The notes under the pieces are model-generated. The model had not been told where the DNA came from. It made no database searches and saw nothing but the letters and a program-made list of their open reading frames with translations. Positions 46,227-53,440 of a stretch of 64,000 nt of DNA are shown in pieces. The translations under genes and the position numbers were made by a program. How positions within the stretch are numbered: position 1 is the stretch's first letter; the number at the start of each line of letters is the position of its first letter. This stretch comes from Bacteroidetes bacterium 41-46. Its GTDB lineage: Bacteria > Bacteroidota > Bacteroidia > Bacteroidales > UBA932. The stretch is taken from the NCBI GenBank assembly GCA_001897515.1, contig MKTA01000019.1:37726-101725 (forward strand). The letters run 5' to 3'.

Positions 46227-46250
46227 CAAAGTAAAATTTATTTTACTTTG
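46227..46250. promoter_or_regulatory. Palindrome at the start of the RND efflux operon (candidate operator)
   Basis: CAAAGTAAAAT-TT-ATTTTACTTTG is an 11 bp perfect inverted repeat with a 2-base centre, ending one base before the adaptor ATG. Its position, near the start of transcription or in the leader, and its size fit a TetR- or MarR-type operator; it also lies about 50 bases upstream of the divergent trmH-like gene. Confidence 0.6.
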
Positions 46251-46286
46251 ACCATTGAGGCGGCAAAAAGTTTAAAATGCTATGAG

Positions 46287-46294
46287 TATATTTG
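46287..46294 (+). promoter_or_regulatory. Possible -7 box for the TrmH-like gene
   Basis: TATATTTG matches TAnnTTTG and ends 6 bases before the ATG at 46301, which would make the message nearly leaderless. The -33 region lacks TTTG at normal spacing. Confidence 0.33.
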
Positions 46295-46300
46295 CAGTAA

Positions 46301-46852
46301 ATGACAAAAAGATTCAGAAAACTTCTAAACAGTGAGTTGGGCAGAGCCTCCGGAGAGGAGTTCTCCCGCTTGAGCAAAATGGCTGTAACTCTGGTACTTG
46401 ACAATATCAGAAGTCAGCATAATATTGGAGCTGCCTTCAGAAGTGCCGACGCCTTTGTTGCAGAGAGAATTTTTCTGTGCGGGATATGTGCAACTCCTCC
46501 GTCGGCAGAGATTCATAAATCTGCACTTGGTTCAGAGAATACAATCCCATGGGAATATTGTGAGGAGACAACCGATGCTGTTAACAGGCTCAGGAGCGAG
46601 GGATATGAAATTATATCCGTAGAGCAGACTGAAAATTCAACAATGCTGAACAGTATAGAACTTTGCAAAGAGAGAAGATATGCACTGGTCTTTGGTAACG
46701 AGGTTAAAGGGGTCAATCAGGAGGTGATTGATCTGAGCGACTCTGTTCTGGAGATACCACAGCACGGAACAAAACATTCAATAAATGTATCTGTCAGTAT
46801 TGGTGTTGTACTATGGGAGTTTTCCAAAATCATCGGGAGGAATCAGAAATGA
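46301..46852 (+). CDS. SpoU/TrmH-family RNA 2'-O-methyltransferase
   Basis: 183 residues, a knotted SPOUT methyltransferase acting on tRNA or rRNA with SAM. Motif 1 is VLDNIRSQHNIGAAFRSADAF (residues 30-50), motif 2 is ALVFGNEVKGV near 127, and motif 3 is IPQHGTKHSINVSVSIGVVLWE near 151. The short length, without an N-terminal substrate-recognition domain, resembles the tRNA-modifying TrmH/TrmL members more than rRNA RlmB. Its stop overlaps the moaA start (ATGA), so it is co-translated with the molybdenum cofactor genes, though no functional tie is known. Confidence 0.88.
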   Translation: MTKRFRKLLNSELGRASGEEFSRLSKMAVTLVLDNIRSQHNIGAAFRSADAFVAERIFLCGICATPPSAEIHKSALGSENTIPWEYCEETTDAVNRLRSEGYEIISVEQTENSTMLNSIELCKERRYALVFGNEVKGVNQEVIDLSDSVLEIPQHGTKHSINVSVSIGVVLWEFSKIIGRNQK

Positions 46853-47688
46853 TGTGCGACCCGCTAAAAAGAGCAATAACATACCTTAGAATATCCGTTA
46901 CAGACAGATGCAACCTAAGGTGCACATACTGTATGCCTCCTGAAGGGGTGCCACTTGTTGACCATAGTGAGATTCTGACATTTGATGAGATTGAGGAGTT
47001 TACAAGAGTTGCTGTCTTAAAAGGGGTCAATAAAGTAAGAATTACAGGCGGAGAACCGCTTGTACGGAGAGGAATAACTGAACTTGTCCGCAGATTGGCC
47101 TCAATTAAAGGAGTAACAGATCTCTCTATGACCACTAACGGACAGCTGCTCTCTCAGTTAGCCGGGGAGCTGGCAGAGGCAGGCCTGATGAGAATTAATA
47201 TAAGTCTTGATACAACAGACCCCGACAAATACAGGGAGATTACCAGAGGAGGAGATATCAACAGGGTATTTGAGGGGATAGAGGCGGCAAAAAGCGCAGG
47301 ACTGATCCCGATTAAACTGAACTGTGTGGTTAAGAGCGACAGAAAAGAGCCGGATGCAGAGAGTGTTAAGAGGTATGTAGAGGAAAAGAACCAAGGCAAT
47401 GAGTCCGTAGATGAGGGGAGTAGATGGATAGAGGTTAGATATATAAAGATGATGGATCTCCATACAGGCTCTTTTGGGATAGTTGACGGCGGAGATGGCG
47501 GAGACTGCCCAAGGTGTAACAGAATCAGGCTTACAGCCAACGGGTTGGTAAAGCCCTGTCTCTTCAATGACCTTGGTTATAGCGTGAGAGAATACGGCTT
47601 CGCCAAGGCTCTTGATTTGGCAATTATGAACAAGCCGGAAAAAGGCTCCCATAATGATACAGGCAAATTCTATAACATAGGGGGATAA
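46849..47688 (+). CDS. moaA: GTP 3',8-cyclase MoaA, shortened form
   Basis: The first enzyme of molybdenum cofactor synthesis, a radical-SAM protein. The track starts at 46813 inside trmH; ATG 46849 (MMCDPLKRAITYLRIS) is chosen because it follows GGGAGG and matches the family N-terminus. The N-terminal cluster motif is CNLRCTYCMPP, and the C-terminal cluster has CPRCNRIRLTANGLVKPC (two thirds of the usual spacing pattern visible, three Cys). The protein ends in the functional GG tail (KFYNIGG). It is about 280 residues against the usual 320-340: the segment between the TIM-barrel end (WIEVRYIKMMDL) and the second cluster is about 40-50 residues shorter than usual. Either a compact lineage form or an internal deletion. 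Confidence 0.88.
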   Translation: MMCDPLKRAITYLRISVTDRCNLRCTYCMPPEGVPLVDHSEILTFDEIEEFTRVAVLKGVNKVRITGGEPLVRRGITELVRRLASIKGVTDLSMTTNGQLLSQLAGELAEAGLMRINISLDTTDPDKYREITRGGDINRVFEGIEAAKSAGLIPIKLNCVVKSDRKEPDAESVKRYVEEKNQGNESVDEGSRWIEVRYIKMMDLHTGSFGIVDGGDGGDCPRCNRIRLTANGLVKPCLFNDLGYSVREYGFAKALDLAIMNKPEKGSHNDTGKFYNIGG

Positions 47689-47717
47689 TAAATCAAACAA
47701 AGGCGGATAATAAATCA
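47683..47717 (+). repeat. 22-base tandem duplication between moaA and moaC
   Basis: GGATAATAAATCA occurs at 47683-47695 and again at 47705-47717, period 22. The first copy contains the moaA stop; the second leads into the moaC Shine-Dalgarno sequence AGGAGG. It looks like a recent small duplication. Confidence 0.7.
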
Positions 47718-47728
47718 GGAGGATGATT

Positions 47729-48211
47729 ATGTCAGACAATAAGAGTTCAAAAACCGAAAAGAGGCTTACCCATACAGATGAGAGGGGGAGGGCAAATATG
47801 GTGGATGTAGGGAATAAACCAATATCGGCAAGAATAGCAACAGCAAGGGGAAGGATATTACTCTCTTCTGAAACCATATCCCTCATCAGGGAGAATGGTC
47901 TGAAAAAGGGAGACCTGCTGACAGTGGCCCAGATTGCCGGAATTATGGCCGCAAAAAAGACCTGTGAGTTGATACCACTCTGCCATCAGCTAAATCTTAG
48001 TAAGGCCGATGTTAAAATCACCGTACAGGATGACGGGGTGACTGCCGAGGGGTTCGCCTCCTGCAATGGCAATACCGGAGTAGAGATGGAGGCACTGACT
48101 GCTGTATCGGTAGCGCTGCTTACCGTTTACGATATGTGCAAGGCAGTGGATAAAAATATGGTAATTACTAACATTGAACTCCTCTCAAAGAGCAAAGAGG
48201 AGATTAAATAG
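47729..48211 (+). CDS. moaC: Cyclic pyranopterin monophosphate synthase MoaC
   Basis: 160 residues, the second enzyme of molybdenum cofactor synthesis, acting on the product of MoaA. Family blocks are THTDERGRANMVDVGNKPIS, AGIMAAKKTCELIPLCHQLNL (with the catalytic-region CHQL), VTAEGFASCNGNTGVEMEALTAVSVALLTVYDMCKAVDK. The track starts at ATG 47723, but AGGAGG (47717-47722) directly abuts that codon; ATG 47729 has the proper 6-base spacing and is preferred. moaC follows moaA by 40 nt and precedes the MOSC-MogA gene by 15 nt. Confidence 0.93.
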   Translation: MSDNKSSKTEKRLTHTDERGRANMVDVGNKPISARIATARGRILLSSETISLIRENGLKKGDLLTVAQIAGIMAAKKTCELIPLCHQLNLSKADVKITVQDDGVTAEGFASCNGNTGVEMEALTAVSVALLTVYDMCKAVDKNMVITNIELLSKSKEEIK

Positions 48212-48226
48212 AAAAGAGAGCCAAAA

Positions 48227-49156
48227 ATGGAACTTGAGATAATTTCAGTAAATATATCAGAGAAAAAGGGGGAGATCAAACTTCCCGTTGAAACTATCAA
48301 ACTTACCCCGGAGGGAATCCCGGGAGATGCCCACGCCGGCAAGTGGCACAGACAGGTGAGTCTGCTTGGAAAAGAGAGCTTTGAAAAGTTTTCTGCCATA
48401 ACCGGCAGGGAGTTCAAATGGGGAGAGTTTGCCGAGAATATTACTACCAAAGGGATGGTTCTTAACGAGATGATGCCCGGAGACCAGCTTATGAACGACA
48501 CAATCCAGATGGAGGTTACCCAGATAGGAAAAAAGTGCCACGGCGATGGGTGTGCAATATTTCGTGACACCGGAGCCTGCATAATGCCTAAAGAGGGGAT
48601 TTTCGCAAGGGTTCTTAAGGGTGGCGAGATGAGGGTCGGGGACAAACTCACCTACAAAAAGAAGATATGGAGCGCAGGAGTCATCACACTCAGCGACAGA
48701 GCATACGAAGGTGAATACAAAGACCTCAGCGGCCCTCTTGCAGAGGAGCTAATAGGCAAATGGTTTTGTGAAACTAAACGGAGCATTTCATGCGACTACA
48801 AATTACTGCCGGATAATCCTCAAATGCTTGAAACCGAAATCAGGAGAATGGTTTCAGAGGGACACGAGATAATTATCACCACCGGCGGGACAGGAATCGG
48901 CCCGAGAGACTTTACTCCTGATGTTGTTAAGCCACTACTGGACAAGGAGATTCCCGGAATTATGGACTACATAAGGTTAAAATATGGGGCAGAAAAACCA
49001 AACGCCCTTCTTAGCAGAAGCATTGCGGGCGTATCCGGCAAATCACTCATATTTGTTTTGCCCGGCAGCGTTAAGGCTGTAAAAGAGTATATGTCCGAGA
49101 TTCTGCCCATGCTCAACCACCTCTTTGCGATGATGAGCGGGATTGATTCGCACTAG
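48227..49156 (+). CDS. MOSC domain fused to MogA/MoaB-type molybdopterin adenylyltransferase
   Basis: 309 residues in two parts. Residues about 1-140 are a MOSC domain (GIPGDAHAGKWHRQVSLL, GEFAENITTKG, IGKKCHGDGCAIFRDTGACIMPKEGIFARV) with conserved cysteines that may carry sulfur or bind the cofactor. Residues about 148-309 are a MogA/MoaB-like domain (AGVITLSDRAYEGEYKDLSGP, IIITTGGTGIGPRDFTPD, ALLSRSIAGVSGKSLIFVLPGS), which adenylates molybdopterin. The fusion couples cofactor activation with a sulfur-handling domain, and is the last gene of the moa operon. Its stop lies in a hairpin shared with the convergent NapH-like gene. moaD, moaE and moeA are not in the window. Confidence 0.9.
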   Translation: MELEIISVNISEKKGEIKLPVETIKLTPEGIPGDAHAGKWHRQVSLLGKESFEKFSAITGREFKWGEFAENITTKGMVLNEMMPGDQLMNDTIQMEVTQIGKKCHGDGCAIFRDTGACIMPKEGIFARVLKGGEMRVGDKLTYKKKIWSAGVITLSDRAYEGEYKDLSGPLAEELIGKWFCETKRSISCDYKLLPDNPQMLETEIRRMVSEGHEIIITTGGTGIGPRDFTPDVVKPLLDKEIPGIMDYIRLKYGAEKPNALLSRSIAGVSGKSLIFVLPGSVKAVKEYMSEILPMLNHLFAMMSGIDSH

Positions 49157-49181
49157 TTTTCTATCCCAGGGGTAGAAAACT
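49155..49181. terminator. Bidirectional terminator hairpin between convergent genes
   Basis: AGTTTTCTA (49155-49163) pairs exactly with TAGAAAACT (49173-49181), with CCC/GGG pairing possible inside the loop. The arms contain the stop codons of both convergent genes (TAG on each strand). Each arm gives a short T-run on its strand. Confidence 0.55.
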
Positions 49182-50223
49182 ACACACGAGCAATGGCAAG
49201 GAACAGAGCGTGAAGTATGATTGTTACCGCAATCCACAGCCTCTCGGCACTCTCTCCCCTCATCCCAAAGAATCTGTACTCAAGAGCATTATGAGGACAA
49301 GCTGTAAGGCAGTCACCACAATAGGTACAACCATTACCAATAACAAGCTTTCCTTGAGAATCCCTGTTCATAGCAGCATAGTTGCAGGCAGGAATACACT
49401 TCATACAAGATGTGCACTCGCTCCTCTTTACGTCAAACCTGAAAGGAGAGAGATATTTCATAAAATTCACAACCGTCCCCACCGGACACCACACTGTACA
49501 GTGAGCCATAATCCCCCACCTCATAGAAATCAACAGAATAATCAACAGACCAATAGCGAAGAAGAGTATCGCCCAAAGTGCTGCAGTGTCCTGAAAGAGG
49601 CTTATGACACCATCGCCGGTTCCCCTCATAAGCCGAAGTACTAGTGCCACCGCCACAACAGCCATCAGCACCCCAACCCTAAGTATCGGTTTCCATCTCC
49701 ACATCCAATCCCTGAACACCCTTCTTTTAGAACCATTTCCGGCTCTCTTTCGCTTTGCCCCCACCCTTGCCGCAGCAGAGTCAAGTGCCCCAAAATAACA
49801 CAAATGGCTGCACCAGGCAGGACCAGCAAGCAGAATGGCAGAGAAAAAGAGAATCGGCATAAACCAGGAGCTGAACCGATATACAGGCCCGGCAACAATC
49901 ACCGCCGGAATTGGGAGATGCAGCTTTCCCGTCAACAGAAATAATGAATCACCAAAAATACCCAGCGCAAGCTGACCATAGAAAAAGAGGGTAAATAACA
50001 TCCACGACCTGTTCCTCCAAACACTTCTGCTCTCCCTTGGCAGCATATATCGGGCTAACAAAAATGAATACCCCGATACCATCACAATCTGCACCCATCC
50101 TCCACCCGCAAATAACCTCTCACCCATCAACAGTGCCCTCTCCGGCATCACCTGCACAGGCACCATCAATAGAGCAACAATTGCTGCAACAATAGTTGGA
50201 AAAATAAGTTGACGGGTATTCAT
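49180..50223 (-). CDS. NapH/CcoG-like membrane ferredoxin protein
   Basis: 347 residues with about six membrane helices and a cytoplasmic ferredoxin domain. Conserved cysteine signatures of the NapH/NosR/CcoG group are seen between helices: AWCSHLCYFGALD near residue 143 and HCTVWCPVGTVVNF near 248. Two 4Fe-4S motifs follow, CTSCMKCIPACN and CTYCGDCLTACP (about 275-315), and a last hydrophobic helix ends the protein. Such proteins move electrons between the quinone pool or ferredoxin and a periplasmic or membrane acceptor. Its neighbourhood of molybdenum genes (moa, modBC) suggests service to a molybdo- or tungsto-enzyme not in the window; that is inference. Confidence 0.82.
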   Translation of the reverse strand: MNTRQLIFPTIVAAIVALLMVPVQVMPERALLMGERLFAGGGWVQIVMVSGYSFLLARYMLPRESRSVWRNRSWMLFTLFFYGQLALGIFGDSLFLLTGKLHLPIPAVIVAGPVYRFSSWFMPILFFSAILLAGPAWCSHLCYFGALDSAAARVGAKRKRAGNGSKRRVFRDWMWRWKPILRVGVLMAVVAVALVLRLMRGTGDGVISLFQDTAALWAILFFAIGLLIILLISMRWGIMAHCTVWCPVGTVVNFMKYLSPFRFDVKRSECTSCMKCIPACNYAAMNRDSQGKLVIGNGCTYCGDCLTACPHNALEYRFFGMRGESAERLWIAVTIILHALFLAIARV

Positions 50224-50261
50224 AGTGCAAAGATAAGTAATGGGGTCGATGATATTATTTA

Positions 50262-51203
50262 CTAATTTTTAATCATGAATAATTTGTTCTTATAATCCAA
50301 AATAATTACACAATCAAGGAATAATCCATTCCCGGCCAAACCCCATATATTTAATGGCTTAAAAACATCTCTCTCCCAAAGTCCATCTTTATCATAGTAG
50401 ACTTTTGATTTTCCTAATTTATATACTCCAAGTTCAACCGATTTGTTCACATTAAGTCCGTAAAATGTTATCTGCTGACCCCACCATAAAGGACCGCTCA
50501 ATGAATCAATAATTAACGGGCCGGCTATCTCCAAGGCCCTGCTTTTTGAGCTTGCCAATGCAAAAGGGCTGGATCCGGTATCAAACAGCAACTTATGCAC
50601 AACTCCGTTAATCTTAAACGGGAGTATGATCATTCCGTTATTAATTTCAAATGTAACCCCTGAAAGGCTTTTAAATTCTGCTGGTAATTGTTCTGCTACG
50701 GCAAACCTGGCAGTTTTGTAATCGATGATCAGGATTTTATCTTTGAACAAATCGGGAGCAATGGTTCCAATATGTTTTGCTGTCCTTGAATGAAGTGAAT
50801 CCCGGGGGATAGTATCACCAAAGCCTGATCGCAGCCAAACATCAAATAAAAAATTGCTACTACCCATCTTAAGATTAATCCCATTGAATATTACATTCTG
50901 ATATGTTTCATAAGATCCCAGTTTCTTTGCAAAAGAGGGGTATGCAGCAATGTATGGTTTAACAGAGTTTCCATAAAACTGTGTATCTGTAGTACCCAGA
51001 TCAAGCTGCATCGTAAAATTTTCAGGCAAATCATCAATCTTAACCGGGACGTACATATATGCCTTCTCAACAAATTTGCCTGAAATGGTATCACTCTGCC
51101 ATATGAAGGGAATCCATTTCAAAGAATTTTCCTCAGACAAGACATCAATACTATTTGCAAATATTAGAATCAAAAATGCCAATACAGCTACCCTCTTTTG
51201 CAT
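50262..51203 (-). CDS. Secreted retropepsin/aspartyl-protease-like protein
   Basis: 313 residues with signal peptide MQKRVAVLAFLILIFANSIDVLSEE. Two halves each carry a pepsin-like Asp motif: MQLDLGTTDTQFYG near residue 66 (DLGT, not the canonical D[TS]G) and KLLFDTGSSPFALAS near 207 (DTGS, canonical). The end GLAGNGLFLDCVIILDYKNKLFMI matches the strand after the second motif in bacterial aspartyl-protease-like proteins. With one motif altered, activity is uncertain; it may be a binding protein. Its start overlaps the 3' part of the Rhs-like remnant by 53 nt, and the region is AT-rich. Confidence 0.7.
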   Translation of the reverse strand: MQKRVAVLAFLILIFANSIDVLSEENSLKWIPFIWQSDTISGKFVEKAYMYVPVKIDDLPENFTMQLDLGTTDTQFYGNSVKPYIAAYPSFAKKLGSYETYQNVIFNGINLKMGSSNFLFDVWLRSGFGDTIPRDSLHSRTAKHIGTIAPDLFKDKILIIDYKTARFAVAEQLPAEFKSLSGVTFEINNGMIILPFKINGVVHKLLFDTGSSPFALASSKSRALEIAGPLIIDSLSGPLWWGQQITFYGLNVNKSVELGVYKLGKSKVYYDKDGLWERDVFKPLNIWGLAGNGLFLDCVIILDYKNKLFMIKN

Positions 51204-51534
51204 AATCTCTTATTTTTTTATTATCGGTTTCGCTATTCTTTGCACGCGAAACTAATCCTCCCATAGTCCCAAGGTTCATTAAGTCTAGTGCAGAACTAGG
51301 CACTATAACCATGTAGCTCTGTTCGCCGCCTCCGTTGTGTCTCCATTTTACGGCACTGATATTGCCAGAGTACTGGGCTGTCGCTCCGCTCACATTTGGA
51401 GCATTGTACTGTAGCTCCATAGCGAAAGGCTTTGTACCCAACGAGGATGGGTTGTTGATCATCCGAAGACGGTTCTGTATGTCATATGTAAATGCTGTGC
51501 TAACGATACTCTTAGTAATACTCTCAAAGTTCAA
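51151..51534 (-). pseudogene. Remnant of an Rhs-repeat-like (YD-repeat) surface protein
   Basis: A fragment of about 135 codons with no proper start. The segment FTYDIQNRLRMINNPSSLGTK then LQYNAPNVSGATAQYSGNISAVKWRHNGG resembles the YD-repeat core of Bacteroidetes Rhs-like proteins (pattern Y..RG.L..IN.P...G...F.M.L.YN.....YNGNIS...W). Such proteins are usually over 1000 residues. After GGGEQSY the frame loses similarity, while another frame gives GYSA then a stop, consistent with a frameshift. An in-frame stop lies at 51567-51565. It borders dispersed repeat copy 2, so this looks like a decayed accessory locus. Confidence 0.6.
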
Positions 51535-51688
51535 TGTTAAGGGTGAATAATAATGTAGATTATCTCAGAAAAACGAGTATCAAGTGACCTTGATGATAAA
51601 CAGCCGAAAGCCGGAGAGCGTGGTCTTAACAATTAGTAATGAGCAAATATAATAATTATATATTAAATGCAAAATATTCTGATAAGTT

Positions 51689-51872
51689 GCTGCGCAAACT
51701 ATACGGACTTTGGCCGGATATCTTGCTTCAGACGTTGCGGGTTTGGGTGGGATGAACCTCCACGAGGTTGATTGACAGGTTATTCTAAAACACAATTCTT
51801 ACATTGTCAATAAATTACGATTTACAATTAACTCATAATAAAGATGATGGAGGCTCGTCCCACCCACGCCTG
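51689..51872 (-). repeat. Dispersed intergenic repeat, copy 2 (inverted relative to copy 1)
   Basis: Read on the minus strand: CAGGCGTGGGTGGGACGAGC... through ...CATCCCACCCAAACCCGCAAC, then GGCCAAAGTCCGTA (51715-51702) and GTTTGCGCAGC (51699-51689). The inverted-repeat arms (51745-51761 and 51849-51865) differ at two of 17 bases. The spacing of every block matches copy 1 at 31676-31877 within a few bases. Confidence 0.78.
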
Positions 51873-51882
51873 TTTTTTCGTC

Positions 51883-52001
51883 CTCTTTATTCGCTGTGGC
51901 GGAGGCTCAATCGTTTATAGGTTATCTTGTATGTATTACTCCATCCTTTCCACAAAGAAGTCCGCAAAACTGAAGGAGTCTCCGCCACAGCGAACAAAGA
52001 G
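51883..52001. repeat. Large 26 bp inverted repeat upstream of modB
   Basis: CTCTTTATTCGCTGTGGCGGAGGCTC (51883-51908) pairs with the complement at 51976-52001 with two mismatches, enclosing 67 bases. It sits 30 bases before the chosen modB ATG and directly follows dispersed repeat copy 2. It could be a regulatory leader hairpin or another mobile palindrome. Confidence 0.72.
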
Positions 52002-52031
52002 CTAAATCAATTATTTCCTATCTTTGCTCCT

Positions 52032-52811
52032 ATGCACCACAACCGCAACATCACTCATTTCGCCTTTATGCTTCTTGGAGCAGTGGCGTTGCTGTTCATT
52101 TTTGCGCCGCTTGCGGGGATGTTTCTATCGGTAAAAGCACCGGGGCTCTTTGAGACAATAAGGGATCCGGAGGTGAGCCGAAGTATCGTGCTGACGCTGG
52201 GTGTATCTGCTACTGCGACATTTATTTCGTCGGTTTTTGCCATTCCGCTGGCCTATATTCTTGCCAGAAAAAAATTCCCTCTGAAAGGAGTTGTTGAGGC
52301 CATCATTGATCTCCCGATTGTAATTCCACATTCAGCTGCCGGAATTGCACTCCTTGGGGTTATCTCCAGGGATAGTCTGCTGGGTTCTGCAGCTGATTCA
52401 ATAGGGCTTAATCTGGTGGGCTCCCCCATAGCTATTGGGATGGCGATGGCGTTTGTAAGTCTTCCGTTTCTTATAAACTCAGCAAGGGATGGATTTGCGG
52501 CAGTTCCGGAAAGGCTGGAGCAGGCTGCGGAGACACTTGGCGCATCAAAGTTTACTACATTTTACAAAATATCCCTGCCTCTTGCCGGACGGTCAGTTGT
52601 CTCAGGACTTATGCTGATGTTTGCACGCGGAATGAGCGAGTTTGGGGCAATAGTGATAGTAGCGTACCACCCGATGACCACACCGGTCTTGATATTTGAC
52701 AGATTCAACTCATTCGGTATAAACTATGCGAGGCCTGTGGCGGTGATATTTGTCACCGTTACCCTTATCCTGTTTACACTACTGAGAATATACCAGAAGA
52801 GAAGATGGTAA
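52032..52811 (+). CDS. Molybdate/tungstate-type ABC transporter permease
   Basis: About 259 residues from ATG 52032 (MHHNRNITHFAFMLLGAVALL). The track start at 51927 would add 35 residues translated from the inverted repeat and is rejected. Six membrane helices are seen, with the EAA loop AAETLGASKFTTFYKISLPLAG near residue 167 that docks the ATPase. The family pattern (RSIVLTLGVSATATFISSVFAIPLAYILAR, GMSEFGAIVIVAYHPMTTPVLIFDRF) is that of ModB/WtpB/TupB oxyanion permeases. The adjacent ATPase gene and the nearby moa genes support molybdate or tungstate. No substrate-binding protein gene is next to it. Its stop overlaps the modC start by 7 nt. Confidence 0.87.
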   Translation: MHHNRNITHFAFMLLGAVALLFIFAPLAGMFLSVKAPGLFETIRDPEVSRSIVLTLGVSATATFISSVFAIPLAYILARKKFPLKGVVEAIIDLPIVIPHSAAGIALLGVISRDSLLGSAADSIGLNLVGSPIAIGMAMAFVSLPFLINSARDGFAAVPERLEQAAETLGASKFTTFYKISLPLAGRSVVSGLMLMFARGMSEFGAIVIVAYHPMTTPVLIFDRFNSFGINYARPVAVIFVTVTLILFTLLRIYQKRRW

Positions 52812-53440
52812 AACTGGAAAACATAACATACAAAGCAGGACAATTTACCCTTGGCCCCATAAATCTGGAGCTGCCAAAGGGGAGCTATACAGCCCTGCTG
52901 GGTCCTTCGGGCTCAGGGAAATCTGTAATGCTTGAACTGATTGCCGGACTAAGATTCCCTGACTTGGGCAAAATATTTATTGACGGGATAGATATGACCA
53001 ACACCCCTGCCAGAAAGAGGCCGGTGGGTATGCTCTTCCAGGATTACGCCCTCTTCCCCCATATGACAGTTGAAGAGAACATCGGCTTTCCCCTCTCCAT
53101 TTCCGGTGCCGACAAAGCTGCCGTGGCAAAGGAGACCGGGAGGATTGCCTCCCTTTTCAAAATTGAGGGATTGCTTAAGAGAGCGATAAAAGATTTATCA
53201 GGAGGTGAAAAGCAGAGGTGTGCACTTGCCCGTGCCATGGCGCATCAGCCATCCGTTTTACTGCTTGACGAGCCACTTTCCGCACTGGATGAGGAGCTTA
53301 GAGAGGAGGCGGTAAAGACATTGGCAATTCTCAAAAAAGAGGGCCAGACCGTTCTCCATGTCACCCACAACAGGGGCGAAACAGATGGTCTGGCGAGTTT
53401 TTCACTTCTCATAAGAAATGGCAAAATTTCAACGCCGTGA
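52805..53440 (+). CDS. Molybdate/tungstate-type ABC transporter ATPase
   Basis: 211 residues, the cytoplasmic ATPase partner of the permease. Walker A GPSGSGKS near residue 34, Q-loop MLFQDYALFPHMTVEEN near 77, signature LSGGEKQRCALARAMA near 129, Walker B VLLLDEPLSALDEELR near 151 and the switch His in LHVTHNR near 180. It lacks the C-terminal molybdate-sensing (TOBE/MOP) domain that many ModC proteins have, so it is the short form. The start overlaps modB by 7 nt. The last codons and stop lie inside the left arm of a perfect 27 bp hairpin. Confidence 0.9.
   Translation: MVKLENITYKAGQFTLGPINLELPKGSYTALLGPSGSGKSVMLELIAGLRFPDLGKIFIDGIDMTNTPARKRPVGMLFQDYALFPHMTVEENIGFPLSISGADKAAVAKETGRIASLFKIEGLLKRAIKDLSGGEKQRCALARAMAHQPSVLLLDEPLSALDEELREEAVKTLAILKKEGQTVLHVTHNRGETDGLASFSLLIRNGKISTP

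Larger units (their letters stand above)
51535..52031. other. 497-base non-coding stretch with repeats before modB
   Basis: It holds the decayed 5' side of the Rhs-like remnant, dispersed repeat copy 2 (51689-51872) and a 26 bp inverted repeat (51883-52001). No intact gene is seen; the 71-residue minus ORF at 51580-51795 is repeat sequence. Confidence 0.7.

Noticed and set aside
47158-47886. 242-residue minus ORF opposite moaA and moaC
   Set aside because: Antisense shadow spanning two confident genes; composition follows the opposite-strand codons.
48127-48651. 174-residue minus ORF opposite moaC and MOSC-MogA
   Set aside because: Antisense shadow with no recognisable domain.
51580-51795. 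71-residue minus-strand ORF
   Set aside because: Same repeat element, copy 2; no signal, motif or conserved frame.
51927-52031. N-terminal extension of modB to 51927
   Set aside because: The added 35 residues are translated inverted repeat; the permease family starts near ATG 52032.
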